DNA of 13,984 nt from an uncultured Prevotellaceae bacterium (GTDB lineage Bacteria > Bacteroidota > Bacteroidia > Bacteroidales > Muribaculaceae), in assembly GCA_947254205.1 (NCBI GenBank), contig CAMYCE010000055.1, forward strand, positions 1 through 13,984, read 5' to 3'. Shown here piece after piece: positions 5,345 through 13,984 of this stretch; position 1 is the first letter of the stretch; every line of letters starts with the position of its first letter. The notes below the pieces were generated by a model. The model saw only the letters and a program-made list of their open reading frames with translations. It searched no databases and was not told where the DNA came from. Made by a program: the position numbers and the translations under genes.

Positions 5345-8300
5345 TTGCAACAAGTCAAAAAAAATAAAACAGCCCGTCGTGTGGTTATTGTGGTGGTTGC
5401 TTTGCTGGTTTTGCTGGCAGTGCTTCCATTTTCTTTATACTTGCCTTGGGTTCAAAATATCGCTAAGGACTATGCTTGCAGTTATGCCAGCAAGAAGACG
5501 GGGCTCGACATCAGCATCGACCGCGTGTTGCTCAAGTTCCCACTCGACTTGAGTGTTGATGGCGTGAAAGTGCTTGATGAGAAGCGCGACACGATGGCAA
5601 TTGTTGGCAACTTTGTTGCAGGAGTGGAGTTCATGCCATTGCTCAAGTTCAACATGAAGATAGGCGATGCACAACTCAATAGGGGCTATTACAAGCTTGT
5701 GAGCAAAGACTCGTCGATGGTGATGCGCGCCCACATCGAGCACTGCAGGCTCGCTGGCACCAACCTCGATTTCAAAAAGCACCAGCTCGACCTCATCGCA
5801 GCCGATCTCGATGGTGGAAAAATACAATATTTGGCCTACCCCTATCGCAAGCAACTCGACAATGCCCCCGACACGGCTCAATCTACCCCTTGGCAAGTGA
5901 ATGTTGGGAATGTGAACTTGCGCAACATCGATTACAATATGACCATGTTGCCCACTATTGAGCACTTGCAAGCTCACGTTGGGCAGGCCCACTTGCAAGG
6001 CACTGCAATCAACACCGGCGATTGCGTTGTTGATGTGAAGCAATTCATGGCCGATAGTGTGCAATGCAATTTGGCCATGATGAATGCTCACGATGCCGCC
6101 ATCTACAATCGCCTGCATCCCGTGCCAGTCGACACCTCGCAATCGAGCCCATGGCGTGTTGACTTGGGAGCTGTGCAAGTGAAGCACATAGCCTATGGCA
6201 TGACCATGCTACCCGCTATCGACAAGCTCAACTTGGCTGTTGGTAGCTTGGACATGGGAAAGTGTATTGTGAATATGGGCACTCGACAAGTTGTGCTTGC
6301 AAGCATGAAACTCGATAGCACGCAGTGCCATTACTACACATTGGGGGCAAAGGCTGCAGCCCGATTCGAGCAAACTCATCCCACACCTCCCGACACGGCT
6401 CATGAGGAGCCATCGCTCCCATGGATGATTGATGCCGACACCTTGAGGCTCACACATGGCAACATTCTCTATGCCACAACAGGCTATAAACCCACAAGTC
6501 GTGCCTTCGACCCCAATTATGTTGAAGTGAGCAACTTCAACCTTGCAGTCAATCATTTTCACAATCAAGGCGCCTCATTGCGAGTGCCAATCACCCGCAC
6601 TACTGCTGTGGAGCGTTGTGGCTTGCAGGTGAAAAACTTGACCGGTGTTTTAGAAATGAATGAGTCAAAGCTCGACCTCAACCATTTTCGCCTCACCACT
6701 TTGTTGAGCGACATCAAGCTCGATGCCCATGCACCGTTGTCGCTCATGCAACCACGCCCCCAAGGGCGGTTTCATGTCACCACCCATGCGCAAGTTGCGT
6801 TGCAAGAACTTTCAATGCTCTCGCCCACGCTCAAGCACACTTTAAAGATGGTGCCCCAATACAAGCCCATCGCAATTAAAGGTTCGCTCGATGGTAGCCC
6901 AGGTCAGCTCAACATCACCTCATTCACCGCCGACATTCCAAAATATGCTCACGCCAAGGTGCGAGGAGTGATTAATCAACCTCTCAACTTCAAGAAACTA
7001 TCGGGCGATTTGACGTTTGATGCCAATTTCAGCAATATCAACTTTGTGAAACCCACGTTGCTCGATAAGGCACAGCGCAAGCAAATCAATTTGCCTCCCA
7101 TGCTGTTGAATGGGCGTGCTCGTTTTTCGGGCGACACCTATGCCGGCAATGTGAACATGAAACTGCGTGGCGGTAGCATGGTGGGCAAGGGTAGCTTTAG
7201 TGGCAACAGTCAGCACTATTATGTTGATGCAGGCTTCAATCATTTTCCCATTAAGTCAATTTTACCCTTGTCGCCAGCCGATAATCTCACGGGGCACGTC
7301 ACAGCCAGTGGCCATGGCTTTGATGTCTTGAAAAGCACCACTGCCGTGAATGCTCGTGTTGATATTGCCAGTGTGGTCTACAACAAGAAGCCCTATCAAA
7401 GCATTCAAGCTCGTGTGACCATGGACGGAGGCAAGGTGCAAGGTTTTGTCGATTCAAAAAATCCCAATTGCAACCTCTTTTTGAATGCCGATGGCCACAT
7501 CAGTGGCAACCACTATGTGTTTAACTTGGGTGGCACCATCAACGATCTCGATGCTCAGGCTCTGGGATTCACCACAATGGCTTGCAAGGGCAGTGGCAAG
7601 GTGAACATATTGTTTGACTACAACTCTCGCACACAAGATTGCAACTTGAGTGCCAATATCAACCAGCTCAACTGGAACTTCGATGGCAACCAGCTTGTGG
7701 GCGATGCCACCGATGTAAAATTCACCTCCAACGATAGCACCGTGCGTGCCTATCTCGACAACGAAGACTCACACGTTGATTTCTTGGCCCACTGCAACAT
7801 GAAGCAGTTTATGAAATCGCTGGAAGGGTGCACCAAGGTGGCACAAGAGCAACTCAAGGCCAAAAATCTTGATATTAATGTTTTGCAATCTTCTTTGCCA
7901 CACTTTTCTCTCGACTTGAAGTTGGGTCCCAATGGCTTGTTGCCCCGATATTTGCAAAAATATAATCTTGATTTTCGCGACATCGACCTCAAGATGCGCA
8001 ACGACTCGTCGATTTATCTGGACGGCTATGTGCACCAGTTGAGTGTGGGTGATCGTGCCATCGACACGCTCACCATTCATGCCAACGAGTTTGAAAACAA
8101 ATATTTGGCTTTTGAAGTGCACATGGGCAATCGACGTGGCACATGGGACGAGTTTGCACAAGTCGATCTCAAGGGAGGTGTGCAAGGGGCGTCGGTCGAC
8201 ATGATGGTGATGCAGCACAACATCAAGGGAGAGTTGGGCTATCGGTTGGGCGTGAATGCCACTCTTGCCGACAAGGTGATTAAAACCCAATTTTTCACCA

Positions 8301-10441
8301 CCAATCCCATCATTGCCTATCGCCAATGGGAGATTAACAAAAATAACTATATCGACTTCAACTACACCACCAAAATGCTCGATGCCAACCTCATGCTCAC
8401 AAGCGATGCCAGTAGCCTGAAGTTGAAGACCACACCTGCCGACGACCCCACCCAAGAGCACATTTTGCTCAATATCGACAACTTGAAACTGGAAGAGTGG
8501 CTGGGGGCCAACCCCTATTTCCCAGCTATTGGGGGTGTTGTCAATGCCAACATGGACATGCTCTATGACGGACACAATTTTGATGGTGATGCTCAGCTTG
8601 CTATCAAGGACTTTAGCTACAACAATCACGATGAGGGCGACATTGCCATGACCACCAACTTGCAGTTTGACCCCTCAACCATGAGCACCAAGCTCAATGC
8701 CTCGGTCGATTTAGACGGCTCGCGCGTGGCTTTGGCACTGGGCACGCTCACCGATTCAACATCAACCCATGCACTCGACATGAAGGTGAAGCTCGACCGT
8801 TTCCCTCTTGCCAAGGTCACTCCCTTTATTCCGGGCGACATGATTGACCTGCGTGGCTATCTCAATGGAGAGCTGGCTGTGGGTGGCAACACGGCACAAC
8901 CCGACATGAACGGATATGTTAAGGGCGACTCGGCCACCATCGACCTGCCTCGCTATGGCAGTAGCTTGGCATTGAGCGATGATTTCATTCCCATTGATAA
9001 TGGTGTTGTTTTGTTTAAGGGATATCGCATTTTGGGTCTCAACAATCGAGCCTTAACTGTTGATGGCAAGGTGAACATGAACACCATGGACATGGGTTTG
9101 CGTATGCGTGGCAAGAATGTGCAGTTCATTGGTTCAAAACAAGAGCAATGGTCCGAGGTGTTTGGCAAAGCTTTTGCCGATGTTGATGCTTCGATTAAGG
9201 GAGCTTCCAATTTCATGGACGTTTCGGCGCGATTGTCGTTGCTTTCAGGTTCCAATTTAACCTATGTGATGCAAGACGAGGTGTCGACACTCACGTCATC
9301 ATCGGCTACCGACAACATGGTCACTTTCATCAATCCCAACGATTCGTCGGCCATAGGCGACACGTTGCTCACCACATCTGGAGCATCGGCAATGAACACT
9401 GTGGTCGATCTCGACATTCAGCAGGGAGCCAAGCTCAATGCCTACTTGTCGCCCGATGGCAAAGACCGTGTTACAATCGACGGTAGTGGCCGCTTGCACT
9501 ACTCGATTGATTTTGCCGGCAAAGACAACATGGTGGGCACCTACACGATTGAAAATGGCAATGTGCGCTACTCGCCACCCATCATTTCGCAAAAAATATT
9601 TGACATCACAGCAGGAAGCAAGGTCACATGGACGGGCGATGTGTTGAATCCCCAACTCGGTGTCACCGGCACCGAGCGACTCAAGGCCAGTGTGAGTGGC
9701 GACGATGGCAAGTCTCGCTTGGTAGAATTCCTCGTTTCGGCCAAGTTGCGCAACTCGCTCAGCAAAATCGACTTGGCGTTTGACTTAGAGGCCGAAAACG
9801 ACATGACTGTGCAAAATGAGTTGCAGTCGATGACCGAGGTGCAGCGCTCCAACACGGCAATCAAATTGTTGCTCTATAACACCTATTCGGGAGGCAACTC
9901 AACCAATGTGAACCTCTCCACCACTGGCGCATTGTTCTCGTTCTTGCAATCGCAACTCAATAGTTGGGCAGCAAGCACGCTCAAGGGGGTTGACCTCACC
10001 TTTGGCATCAATCAATATGGAAGTCGCATCGACGGCCAATCATCGACCGAAACCAGCTACTCCTATCGCTTGGCGAAGACGTTGTTTAACGACCGTTTCA
10101 AGATTGTGGTGGGTGGAGAATACAGCACCGAGGCAAGTAGTGAGCAAAATTTCTCGTCCAATCTCATTCATGATATTTCTTTTGAATATAATATGAATCC
10201 CAATGGCTCCCGATACTTCCGCTTGTTCCGTCACACGGGGTGGGAGAGTGTGCTTGAGGGAGAAGTCACCAAGATGGGTGTGGGTTATGTGATGAAGCGC
10301 AAAGTGCCCTCGTTGCGCGACTTGTTCCGCTTCATGAGCAAGCAGCGCAGTGTGCCCGATAGCGTGTCGCCCGCTGCTCATGCCACCGACACTCTTCATG
10401 CCATGCCCACCAAAATGCGAACTATCAATGATGAAAAATAG
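5345..10441 (+). CDS. tamB: TamB-type translocation and assembly module protein
   Basis: A 1698-residue AsmA/TamB-family protein. TamB proteins are anchored in the inner membrane and span the periplasm as a long beta-taco groove thought to move lipids, working with an outer-membrane Omp85 partner. A basic start (KKNKTARR) precedes one membrane segment (about residues 13-31). Then comes the typical ASKKTGLDISIDRVLLKFP motif (47-65), a very long beta-rich body, and the C-terminal DUF490/TamB domain (about 1350-1640, with TYTIENGNVRYSPP and the conserved DLEAENDMTVQNEL region). The start is a TTG at 5345: an in-frame TAG at 5336-5338 rules out any start further upstream, and the next candidates lose the basic anchor residues. 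Residues 175-360 contain 87-residue repeats (separate entry). The last 14 bases overlap the partner gene, so translation is probably coupled. Confidence 0.93.
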   Translation: MQQVKKNKTARRVVIVVVALLVLLAVLPFSLYLPWVQNIAKDYACSYASKKTGLDISIDRVLLKFPLDLSVDGVKVLDEKRDTMAIVGNFVAGVEFMPLLKFNMKIGDAQLNRGYYKLVSKDSSMVMRAHIEHCRLAGTNLDFKKHQLDLIAADLDGGKIQYLAYPYRKQLDNAPDTAQSTPWQVNVGNVNLRNIDYNMTMLPTIEHLQAHVGQAHLQGTAINTGDCVVDVKQFMADSVQCNLAMMNAHDAAIYNRLHPVPVDTSQSSPWRVDLGAVQVKHIAYGMTMLPAIDKLNLAVGSLDMGKCIVNMGTRQVVLASMKLDSTQCHYYTLGAKAAARFEQTHPTPPDTAHEEPSLPWMIDADTLRLTHGNILYATTGYKPTSRAFDPNYVEVSNFNLAVNHFHNQGASLRVPITRTTAVERCGLQVKNLTGVLEMNESKLDLNHFRLTTLLSDIKLDAHAPLSLMQPRPQGRFHVTTHAQVALQELSMLSPTLKHTLKMVPQYKPIAIKGSLDGSPGQLNITSFTADIPKYAHAKVRGVINQPLNFKKLSGDLTFDANFSNINFVKPTLLDKAQRKQINLPPMLLNGRARFSGDTYAGNVNMKLRGGSMVGKGSFSGNSQHYYVDAGFNHFPIKSILPLSPADNLTGHVTASGHGFDVLKSTTAVNARVDIASVVYNKKPYQSIQARVTMDGGKVQGFVDSKNPNCNLFLNADGHISGNHYVFNLGGTINDLDAQALGFTTMACKGSGKVNILFDYNSRTQDCNLSANINQLNWNFDGNQLVGDATDVKFTSNDSTVRAYLDNEDSHVDFLAHCNMKQFMKSLEGCTKVAQEQLKAKNLDINVLQSSLPHFSLDLKLGPNGLLPRYLQKYNLDFRDIDLKMRNDSSIYLDGYVHQLSVGDRAIDTLTIHANEFENKYLAFEVHMGNRRGTWDEFAQVDLKGGVQGASVDMMVMQHNIKGELGYRLGVNATLADKVIKTQFFTTNPIIAYRQWEINKNNYIDFNYTTKMLDANLMLTSDASSLKLKTTPADDPTQEHILLNIDNLKLEEWLGANPYFPAIGGVVNANMDMLYDGHNFDGDAQLAIKDFSYNNHDEGDIAMTTNLQFDPSTMSTKLNASVDLDGSRVALALGTLTDSTSTHALDMKVKLDRFPLAKVTPFIPGDMIDLRGYLNGELAVGGNTAQPDMNGYVKGDSATIDLPRYGSSLALSDDFIPIDNGVVLFKGYRILGLNNRALTVDGKVNMNTMDMGLRMRGKNVQFIGSKQEQWSEVFGKAFADVDASIKGASNFMDVSARLSLLSGSNLTYVMQDEVSTLTSSSATDNMVTFINPNDSSAIGDTLLTTSGASAMNTVVDLDIQQGAKLNAYLSPDGKDRVTIDGSGRLHYSIDFAGKDNMVGTYTIENGNVRYSPPIISQKIFDITAGSKVTWTGDVLNPQLGVTGTERLKASVSGDDGKSRLVEFLVSAKLRNSLSKIDLAFDLEAENDMTVQNELQSMTEVQRSNTAIKLLLYNTYSGGNSTNVNLSTTGALFSFLQSQLNSWAASTLKGVDLTFGINQYGSRIDGQSSTETSYSYRLAKTLFNDRFKIVVGGEYSTEASSEQNFSSNLIHDISFEYNMNPNGSRYFRLFRHTGWESVLEGEVTKMGVGYVMKRKVPSLRDLFRFMSKQRSVPDSVSPAAHATDTLHAMPTKMRTINDEK
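5867..6485 (+). repeat. Intragenic tandem repeats of 87 residues in tamB
   Basis: Two full units and a partial third begin with PDT (residue 175), VDT (262) and PDT (349), exactly 87 residues (261 bases) apart. Each start is followed by a P-W pair (W183, W270, W360; the third is displaced by three residues). Units 1 and 2 share YxMTMLPxI, a VG, a DS-x-QC and a final HPxP. Fourteen bases (CCCGACACGGCTCA) are identical at the starts of units 1 and 3. Confidence 0.85.
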
Positions 10442-12734
10442 CTTGTTGCACATATTGTTGCTCTTGATAGCCACTTGTGGGGTGACGAGTTGCTCCACTA
10501 CAAGTCGCTTAACACAAGGCGAGGTGCTATACACCGGAGTGAAAAAGGTGAAATATCACCAAGAGCTTGCGACCATCGACGCTGGGGTGCAAAGTCAAAT
10601 TTTTGATGCAATCAATGTGAAACCCAACAATCCGCTCTATTCTCCCTATTATCGCACACCTTTGCCCATTGGTTTGTGGGTTTATAATCACTGGGACGAA
10701 GAGGCCGGGGGAGTGAAAGGCTGGCTCTACAAGCATCTTGTGGCACGCCCTGTGCTCGTGAGCCGAGTGCGCCCTGCCACACGTGTCGACATGATTAACA
10801 CGCTGTTGCGCAACAATGGTTATTTCTCTTCGAGTGCCTCCTATGAACTAAATTATAGTGGCAACGACAAGAAAAAAGCATCGATCACCTATGACATCAA
10901 GGTGCAACCACCCTATGTTTTGGGCGACATAAAATATATGGGCATGCCCACGGCAATGGGGCAACTTATCGACTCGTGTGCTCGTGAGCATCGCTACTTG
11001 CAGCGTGGCAATCGCTATTGCCTCGACTCGCTCAATGCTGTGCGCATCGACATTACCAACGTGTTGCGCAACAAGGGCTACTACTTCTTCAGGCCCGAAT
11101 ATATAGAATATTTTGCCGATAGCACAACCACGCGCGGAGTGGTCAACTTGCAAATGATTAAGGCGGGCAATGTGCCCAATAGGGCGCAACAGCGTTTCTT
11201 GACTCGCAATGTGGTTGTCACAGTCTACGACAACAGCTTGAAGGGCACTCCCGACACGGTGCATTTTAAAAATTGCACTTTGGTGAAGATGTCGCCTGTG
11301 CACATCAGCGACAAGCTCATCCCCTCGTGCATCAGGTCGCGCAGGGGGCGTCCCTTTAAAGTGGGAAACATGGATCGCACCCAGCTCTACCTCTCGCGCA
11401 TGGGCATTTTTTCGAGCATCGACATGAAGGCTGTGCCTGTGCCCGACTCGATTACTGCCACAGGCGATGGCTTGATAGACTTGAACATCAATTGCATTCT
11501 CGACAAGCCCATTGAGGCCAAAGTGGAGGTGCAGGCAACCTCCAAGTCCAACAGCTTCATTGGACCGGGGCTTGAATTTGGTGTTTCCAATAAAAACTTG
11601 TTGGGCGGTGGCGAGAACTTGACTGTCAATGCCAATGCCTCCTATGAGTGGCAGACGGGCAATGGCAACAGCTACAATCACAAAGATTTAAATTCCTATG
11701 AGTTTGGATTGAGTGGCGAGTTGGCGGTGCCTCGCTTGCTTGCACCCAAGTTTGTCGATCGTTCTCGCAAATATTTGAATTGGACCAAAATGGCCTTGTC
11801 GGCAAGCATCATGAACCGTCCGGGGTTTTTCAAGATGGCTCAAGCCTCAACCGAGTTTAAGTGGGAGTGGCATGCCGGCAGGCACTCGCTCAACACCTTC
11901 ACCCCTTTCAAGCTCACCTATAGCCACCTCGTTACCACAACGCCGGTGTTTGACTCGATTATGAATGTGAACCGAGCTATTGCTTTGAGTTTCCAAAACC
12001 AGTTTATTCCGGCAATGGAGTTTAGCTATGTGCGCGATGTGGTGGCAGGTTGCAACTCGTTTACATGGACTTCAACGCTCACCGAGGCAGGCAACATTTT
12101 TGCTGGAGTGTGGCGATTGGCTGGCAATAAAGATGCCAAAAAAATGTTTGGCACTCCCTTTTCGCAATTTTTGCGTGGACAGACCCAAATCGTGTTGCGA
12201 CGCTCCTTAAACGCCGGCAGTAGCTTGGTGGGACGTGCATTCTTGGGCATAGCTCACGCCTATGGCAATTCGAGCGAAGTGCCCTATAGCTATCAATTTT
12301 ATATTGGTGGAGCCAACTCGGTGAGAGCATTCACGGTGCGCACTATTGGCCCGGGTAGTTATCGCCCTGCCTATAGTGGAGCCAATGCCTATTATGACCA
12401 AACGGGCACGTTCAAGTTTGAAGCCAATCTTGAATATCGTTTCCCCTTGTTGGGCTATTTTCATGGAGCGGTGTTTCTCGATGCTGGCAACGTGTGGTTG
12501 CTCAAAGACGATGCACAACGCCCGGGGGGCACCTTGAGGCTCAAGAAGTTTTTCAACGAGCTTGCAGTGGGCACTGGCGTGGGCTTGCGATTCGACATGC
12601 AGATGCTTGTTGTGAGAGCCGACTTGGGCATTGGCATTCACGCTCCCTACGACACAGGGGAGCGGGGCTATTACAATATGGTGAAATTTAAAGATGCCAT
12701 CGCATTTCATTTGGCGATAGGCTATCCTTTTTAA
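10428..12734 (+). CDS. tamL: Omp85-family outer-membrane lipoprotein, TamA/TamL-type
   Basis: A 768-residue BamA/TamA-superfamily protein, the expected outer-membrane partner of TamB. The chosen ATG (10428, or 10431 one codon later) gives a lipoprotein signal MMKNSLLHILLLLIA with lipobox VTSC and lipidated cysteine at 22. E. coli TamA lacks this lipid anchor; in Bacteroidota the lipid-anchored form is called TamL. Residues about 30-340 are POTRA-like, the last repeat ending at FKVGNMDRTQLYLSRMGIF. A 16-strand-type barrel follows from about 365 to the C-terminus, with GGANSVRAF (627-635) at the place of the Omp85 VRG(F/Y) motif and a terminal GYPF whose final Phe is the usual barrel signal. 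It overlaps tamB by 14 bases. Confidence 0.92.
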   Translation: MMKNSLLHILLLLIATCGVTSCSTTSRLTQGEVLYTGVKKVKYHQELATIDAGVQSQIFDAINVKPNNPLYSPYYRTPLPIGLWVYNHWDEEAGGVKGWLYKHLVARPVLVSRVRPATRVDMINTLLRNNGYFSSSASYELNYSGNDKKKASITYDIKVQPPYVLGDIKYMGMPTAMGQLIDSCAREHRYLQRGNRYCLDSLNAVRIDITNVLRNKGYYFFRPEYIEYFADSTTTRGVVNLQMIKAGNVPNRAQQRFLTRNVVVTVYDNSLKGTPDTVHFKNCTLVKMSPVHISDKLIPSCIRSRRGRPFKVGNMDRTQLYLSRMGIFSSIDMKAVPVPDSITATGDGLIDLNINCILDKPIEAKVEVQATSKSNSFIGPGLEFGVSNKNLLGGGENLTVNANASYEWQTGNGNSYNHKDLNSYEFGLSGELAVPRLLAPKFVDRSRKYLNWTKMALSASIMNRPGFFKMAQASTEFKWEWHAGRHSLNTFTPFKLTYSHLVTTTPVFDSIMNVNRAIALSFQNQFIPAMEFSYVRDVVAGCNSFTWTSTLTEAGNIFAGVWRLAGNKDAKKMFGTPFSQFLRGQTQIVLRRSLNAGSSLVGRAFLGIAHAYGNSSEVPYSYQFYIGGANSVRAFTVRTIGPGSYRPAYSGANAYYDQTGTFKFEANLEYRFPLLGYFHGAVFLDAGNVWLLKDDAQRPGGTLRLKKFFNELAVGTGVGLRFDMQMLVVRADLGIGIHAPYDTGERGYYNMVKFKDAIAFHLAIGYPF

Positions 12735-12748
12735 ATGAATAATCACCT

Positions 12749-13912
12749 ATGATGCCAACTCTACTTGTTTATACGGTCACTTCGTTAGTGTTGTTCTTGC
12801 TGGGACGGCATTGCTATTGTCGTGAAAATAGGTTGCTTGCCACACATCAACCTGCGCTCTCTTTTTTCTCGTGGGAGGTTTTGTTGTCGATAGCTGTGTT
12901 TGTGCTGGTGTTTGGACTTCGGTTTAACACGGGCAACGACTATGAAATGTATATGAATCGAGTTGTGCCTCAATCATCTGACGATGTGTATGTGCGTCAA
13001 GATTTTGAATGTGGCTTTGACTCTGTGAATATGCTGTTTTATAATTTGCACATTCATTATTTTGCGTTTTTCTGTTTTTGGACATGGGTGCAGGCATGTT
13101 TTCTATACTATGCGCTCAACAATCGCAAATATCTCATGCCTTGGGTGCCTGTATTGCTCATTTTGGGCATGTTTTCGTTTGGTTGGCTCACCTTCATTCG
13201 TCAGTGGGTGGTTGCCATGGCATTTGTTGCCGCCATTCCACTCATCGAGAAGCGTCGTTTTCGGCCCTATTTGCTTTTTGTGTTGCTTGCTTCAACCATT
13301 CATCGCTCGGCGTTATTGCTATTGCTTTTTTATTTGCTGGGAGGAGTGCCACAGGCTATTACTATCAGGCGAAGTTTCTTTTTTGCTATCATAGCATTGT
13401 GTGCCTTGCTGTCGGTCAAGCCTTTTTGGCTTGATGTGCTACCGGCAATTGAGCCATTGCTTTCCAAGTGTGGCTTTCCCAACTATGGTGGCATCATTGC
13501 AAGATTGCTCGCCAAGCCCGTTGTGGGTTTTGGCTTGACTCCCACTTTCGTTTGCAAACTGGTCATTGCCAGTGCTATGGTTTATTTTTATCCCAGGATC
13601 AAGGCCTTGCGTCCTGCCGATAGGCTATATTCTCTTTACTTCTATATTGCCTTTATTGGAATATGCTACATTATTTTGGTCAATAATTCTCCCGTGTTGC
13701 TCGAGCGCCCGGCGGTGTTCACCTTCATTTGCATCATCGTGTGCTGTGCCTATGTGCTCGACTACTTGTGGCATGCTCGTCGCTGGCTATTGTTGGCTCT
13801 GTTCCTCACGATTAATGTGTCTTATTATGGCATTGTTGCGGTGAAATATTACTTGTCGCCACAACTATTGAATGGCGATCGCGTCTTCTATCACTTCATG
13901 CACATTTTTTAA
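12749..13912 (+). CDS. EpsG/Wzy-like polysaccharide polymerase, integral membrane protein
   Basis: A 387-residue protein with about ten hydrophobic membrane segments. It carries EpsG-family landmarks: GLRFNTGNDYEMYMN (56-70), ECGF near 87-90, FIRQWVVAMAF (149-159) and TIHRSALL (183-190). The family contains Wzy-like enzymes that join lipid-linked oligosaccharide units outside the inner membrane during exopolysaccharide, capsule or O-antigen synthesis; R58, D64, R151 and H185 are the conserved-looking polar residues. It starts 14 bases after tamL with no terminator between, so it probably belongs to the same transcript. No glycosyltransferases or flippase lie within the window; they may follow beyond 13984 or the gene may be isolated. 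The polymerase role is inferred from family only. Confidence 0.82.
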   Translation: MMPTLLVYTVTSLVLFLLGRHCYCRENRLLATHQPALSFFSWEVLLSIAVFVLVFGLRFNTGNDYEMYMNRVVPQSSDDVYVRQDFECGFDSVNMLFYNLHIHYFAFFCFWTWVQACFLYYALNNRKYLMPWVPVLLILGMFSFGWLTFIRQWVVAMAFVAAIPLIEKRRFRPYLLFVLLASTIHRSALLLLLFYLLGGVPQAITIRRSFFFAIIALCALLSVKPFWLDVLPAIEPLLSKCGFPNYGGIIARLLAKPVVGFGLTPTFVCKLVIASAMVYFYPRIKALRPADRLYSLYFYIAFIGICYIILVNNSPVLLERPAVFTFICIIVCCAYVLDYLWHARRWLLLALFLTINVSYYGIVAVKYYLSPQLLNGDRVFYHFMHIF

Positions 13913-13942
13913 ACCCCAATCAAGTTGAGTTAAACCCCAATC
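13909..13942 (+). repeat. 13-base direct repeat after the EpsG-like gene
   Basis: TTAAACCCCAATC occurs at 13909-13921 and again at 13930-13942, a period of 21 bases. The first copy includes the stop codon TAA of the preceding gene. The rest of the end of the window shows no gene or convincing terminator. Confidence 0.7.
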
Positions 13943-13984
13943 GGTCATTAGGTTTCTTTGTTTTTGTCAAATTATTTTGAGTAA

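Noticed and set aside
5229..5552. Forward 107-codon open frame overlapping the tamB start, as a possible upstream gene
   Set aside because: Most of it is an out-of-frame reading of the tamB membrane segment; the upstream part is AT-rich leader sequence containing the tamB promoter.
7769..8629. Long minus-strand open frame (286 codons) inside tamB
   Set aside because: It is antisense to a clearly coding, full-length tamB, has no recognisable motif, and is His/Val-rich as expected from the reverse of this gene's codon use.
10848..11681. Minus-strand open frame (277 codons) inside the tamL gene
   Set aside because: Antisense shadow of a well supported gene, without family-like sequence or promoter.
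1..13984. CRISPR array, tRNA or rRNA genes, intact insertion sequence
   Set aside because: No regularly spaced direct repeats with unique spacers, no tRNA cloverleaf or rRNA-like stretch noticed, and no transposase with a complete catalytic domain.

Overview
The window looks like chromosomal DNA of a Bacteroidota member, most likely of the order Bacteroidales. I infer this from the -7 elements of the TAnnTTTG type (with upstream TTG) before several genes, the lack of strong Shine-Dalgarno sequences, lipoprotein signal peptides ending in S-C, and the gene set: DUF5715, folP next to a diadenylate cyclase, DUF3109, and a TamB gene overlapping a lipoprotein Omp85 (TamL-type) gene. I cannot fix the family; Muribaculaceae or a relative is a guess. 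All intact genes lie on the + strand.

Region by region: 1-480 holds a small AT-rich lipoprotein gene closed by a strong hairpin terminator. 481-1065 has no intact gene. It is a patchwork of decayed pieces: the N-terminus of an IS1182/IS5-type transposase (+), abutting a heavily deleted piece of an AAA_14/DUF4143-type ATPase gene (-). 1066-1744 is a promoter and a secreted DUF5715 / M15-like zinc peptidase homologue. 1834-4245 is a likely three-gene operon: folP (dihydropteroate synthase), cdaA (membrane diadenylate cyclase) and a cysteine-rich DUF3109 protein. 4295-4866 is a self-contained rplS (L19) unit with promoter, structured leader, gene and terminator.

4867-5256 is a second non-coding patch with a C10 tract facing a G-rich tract and a short relic of an IS4-type transposase N-terminus (-). 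5257-13912 is a promoter followed by tamB (TTG start), the overlapping tamL-type gene, and an EpsG/Wzy-like polysaccharide polymerase gene 14 bases further on. The last 72 bases carry a 13-base direct repeat.

Functionally, the tamB/tamL pair spans the periplasm: TamB is anchored in the inner membrane and the Omp85 lipoprotein forms the outer-membrane partner. The EpsG-like gene may be co-transcribed with it and suggests an envelope theme. The folP-cdaA-DUF3109 group joins folate synthesis with c-di-AMP signalling, an association I recall as common in Bacteroidales. I did not find a convincing new multi-gene defence or mobile system. The best leads are the structured rplS leader, the exact 87-residue repeats in TamB, and the chimeric relic region.
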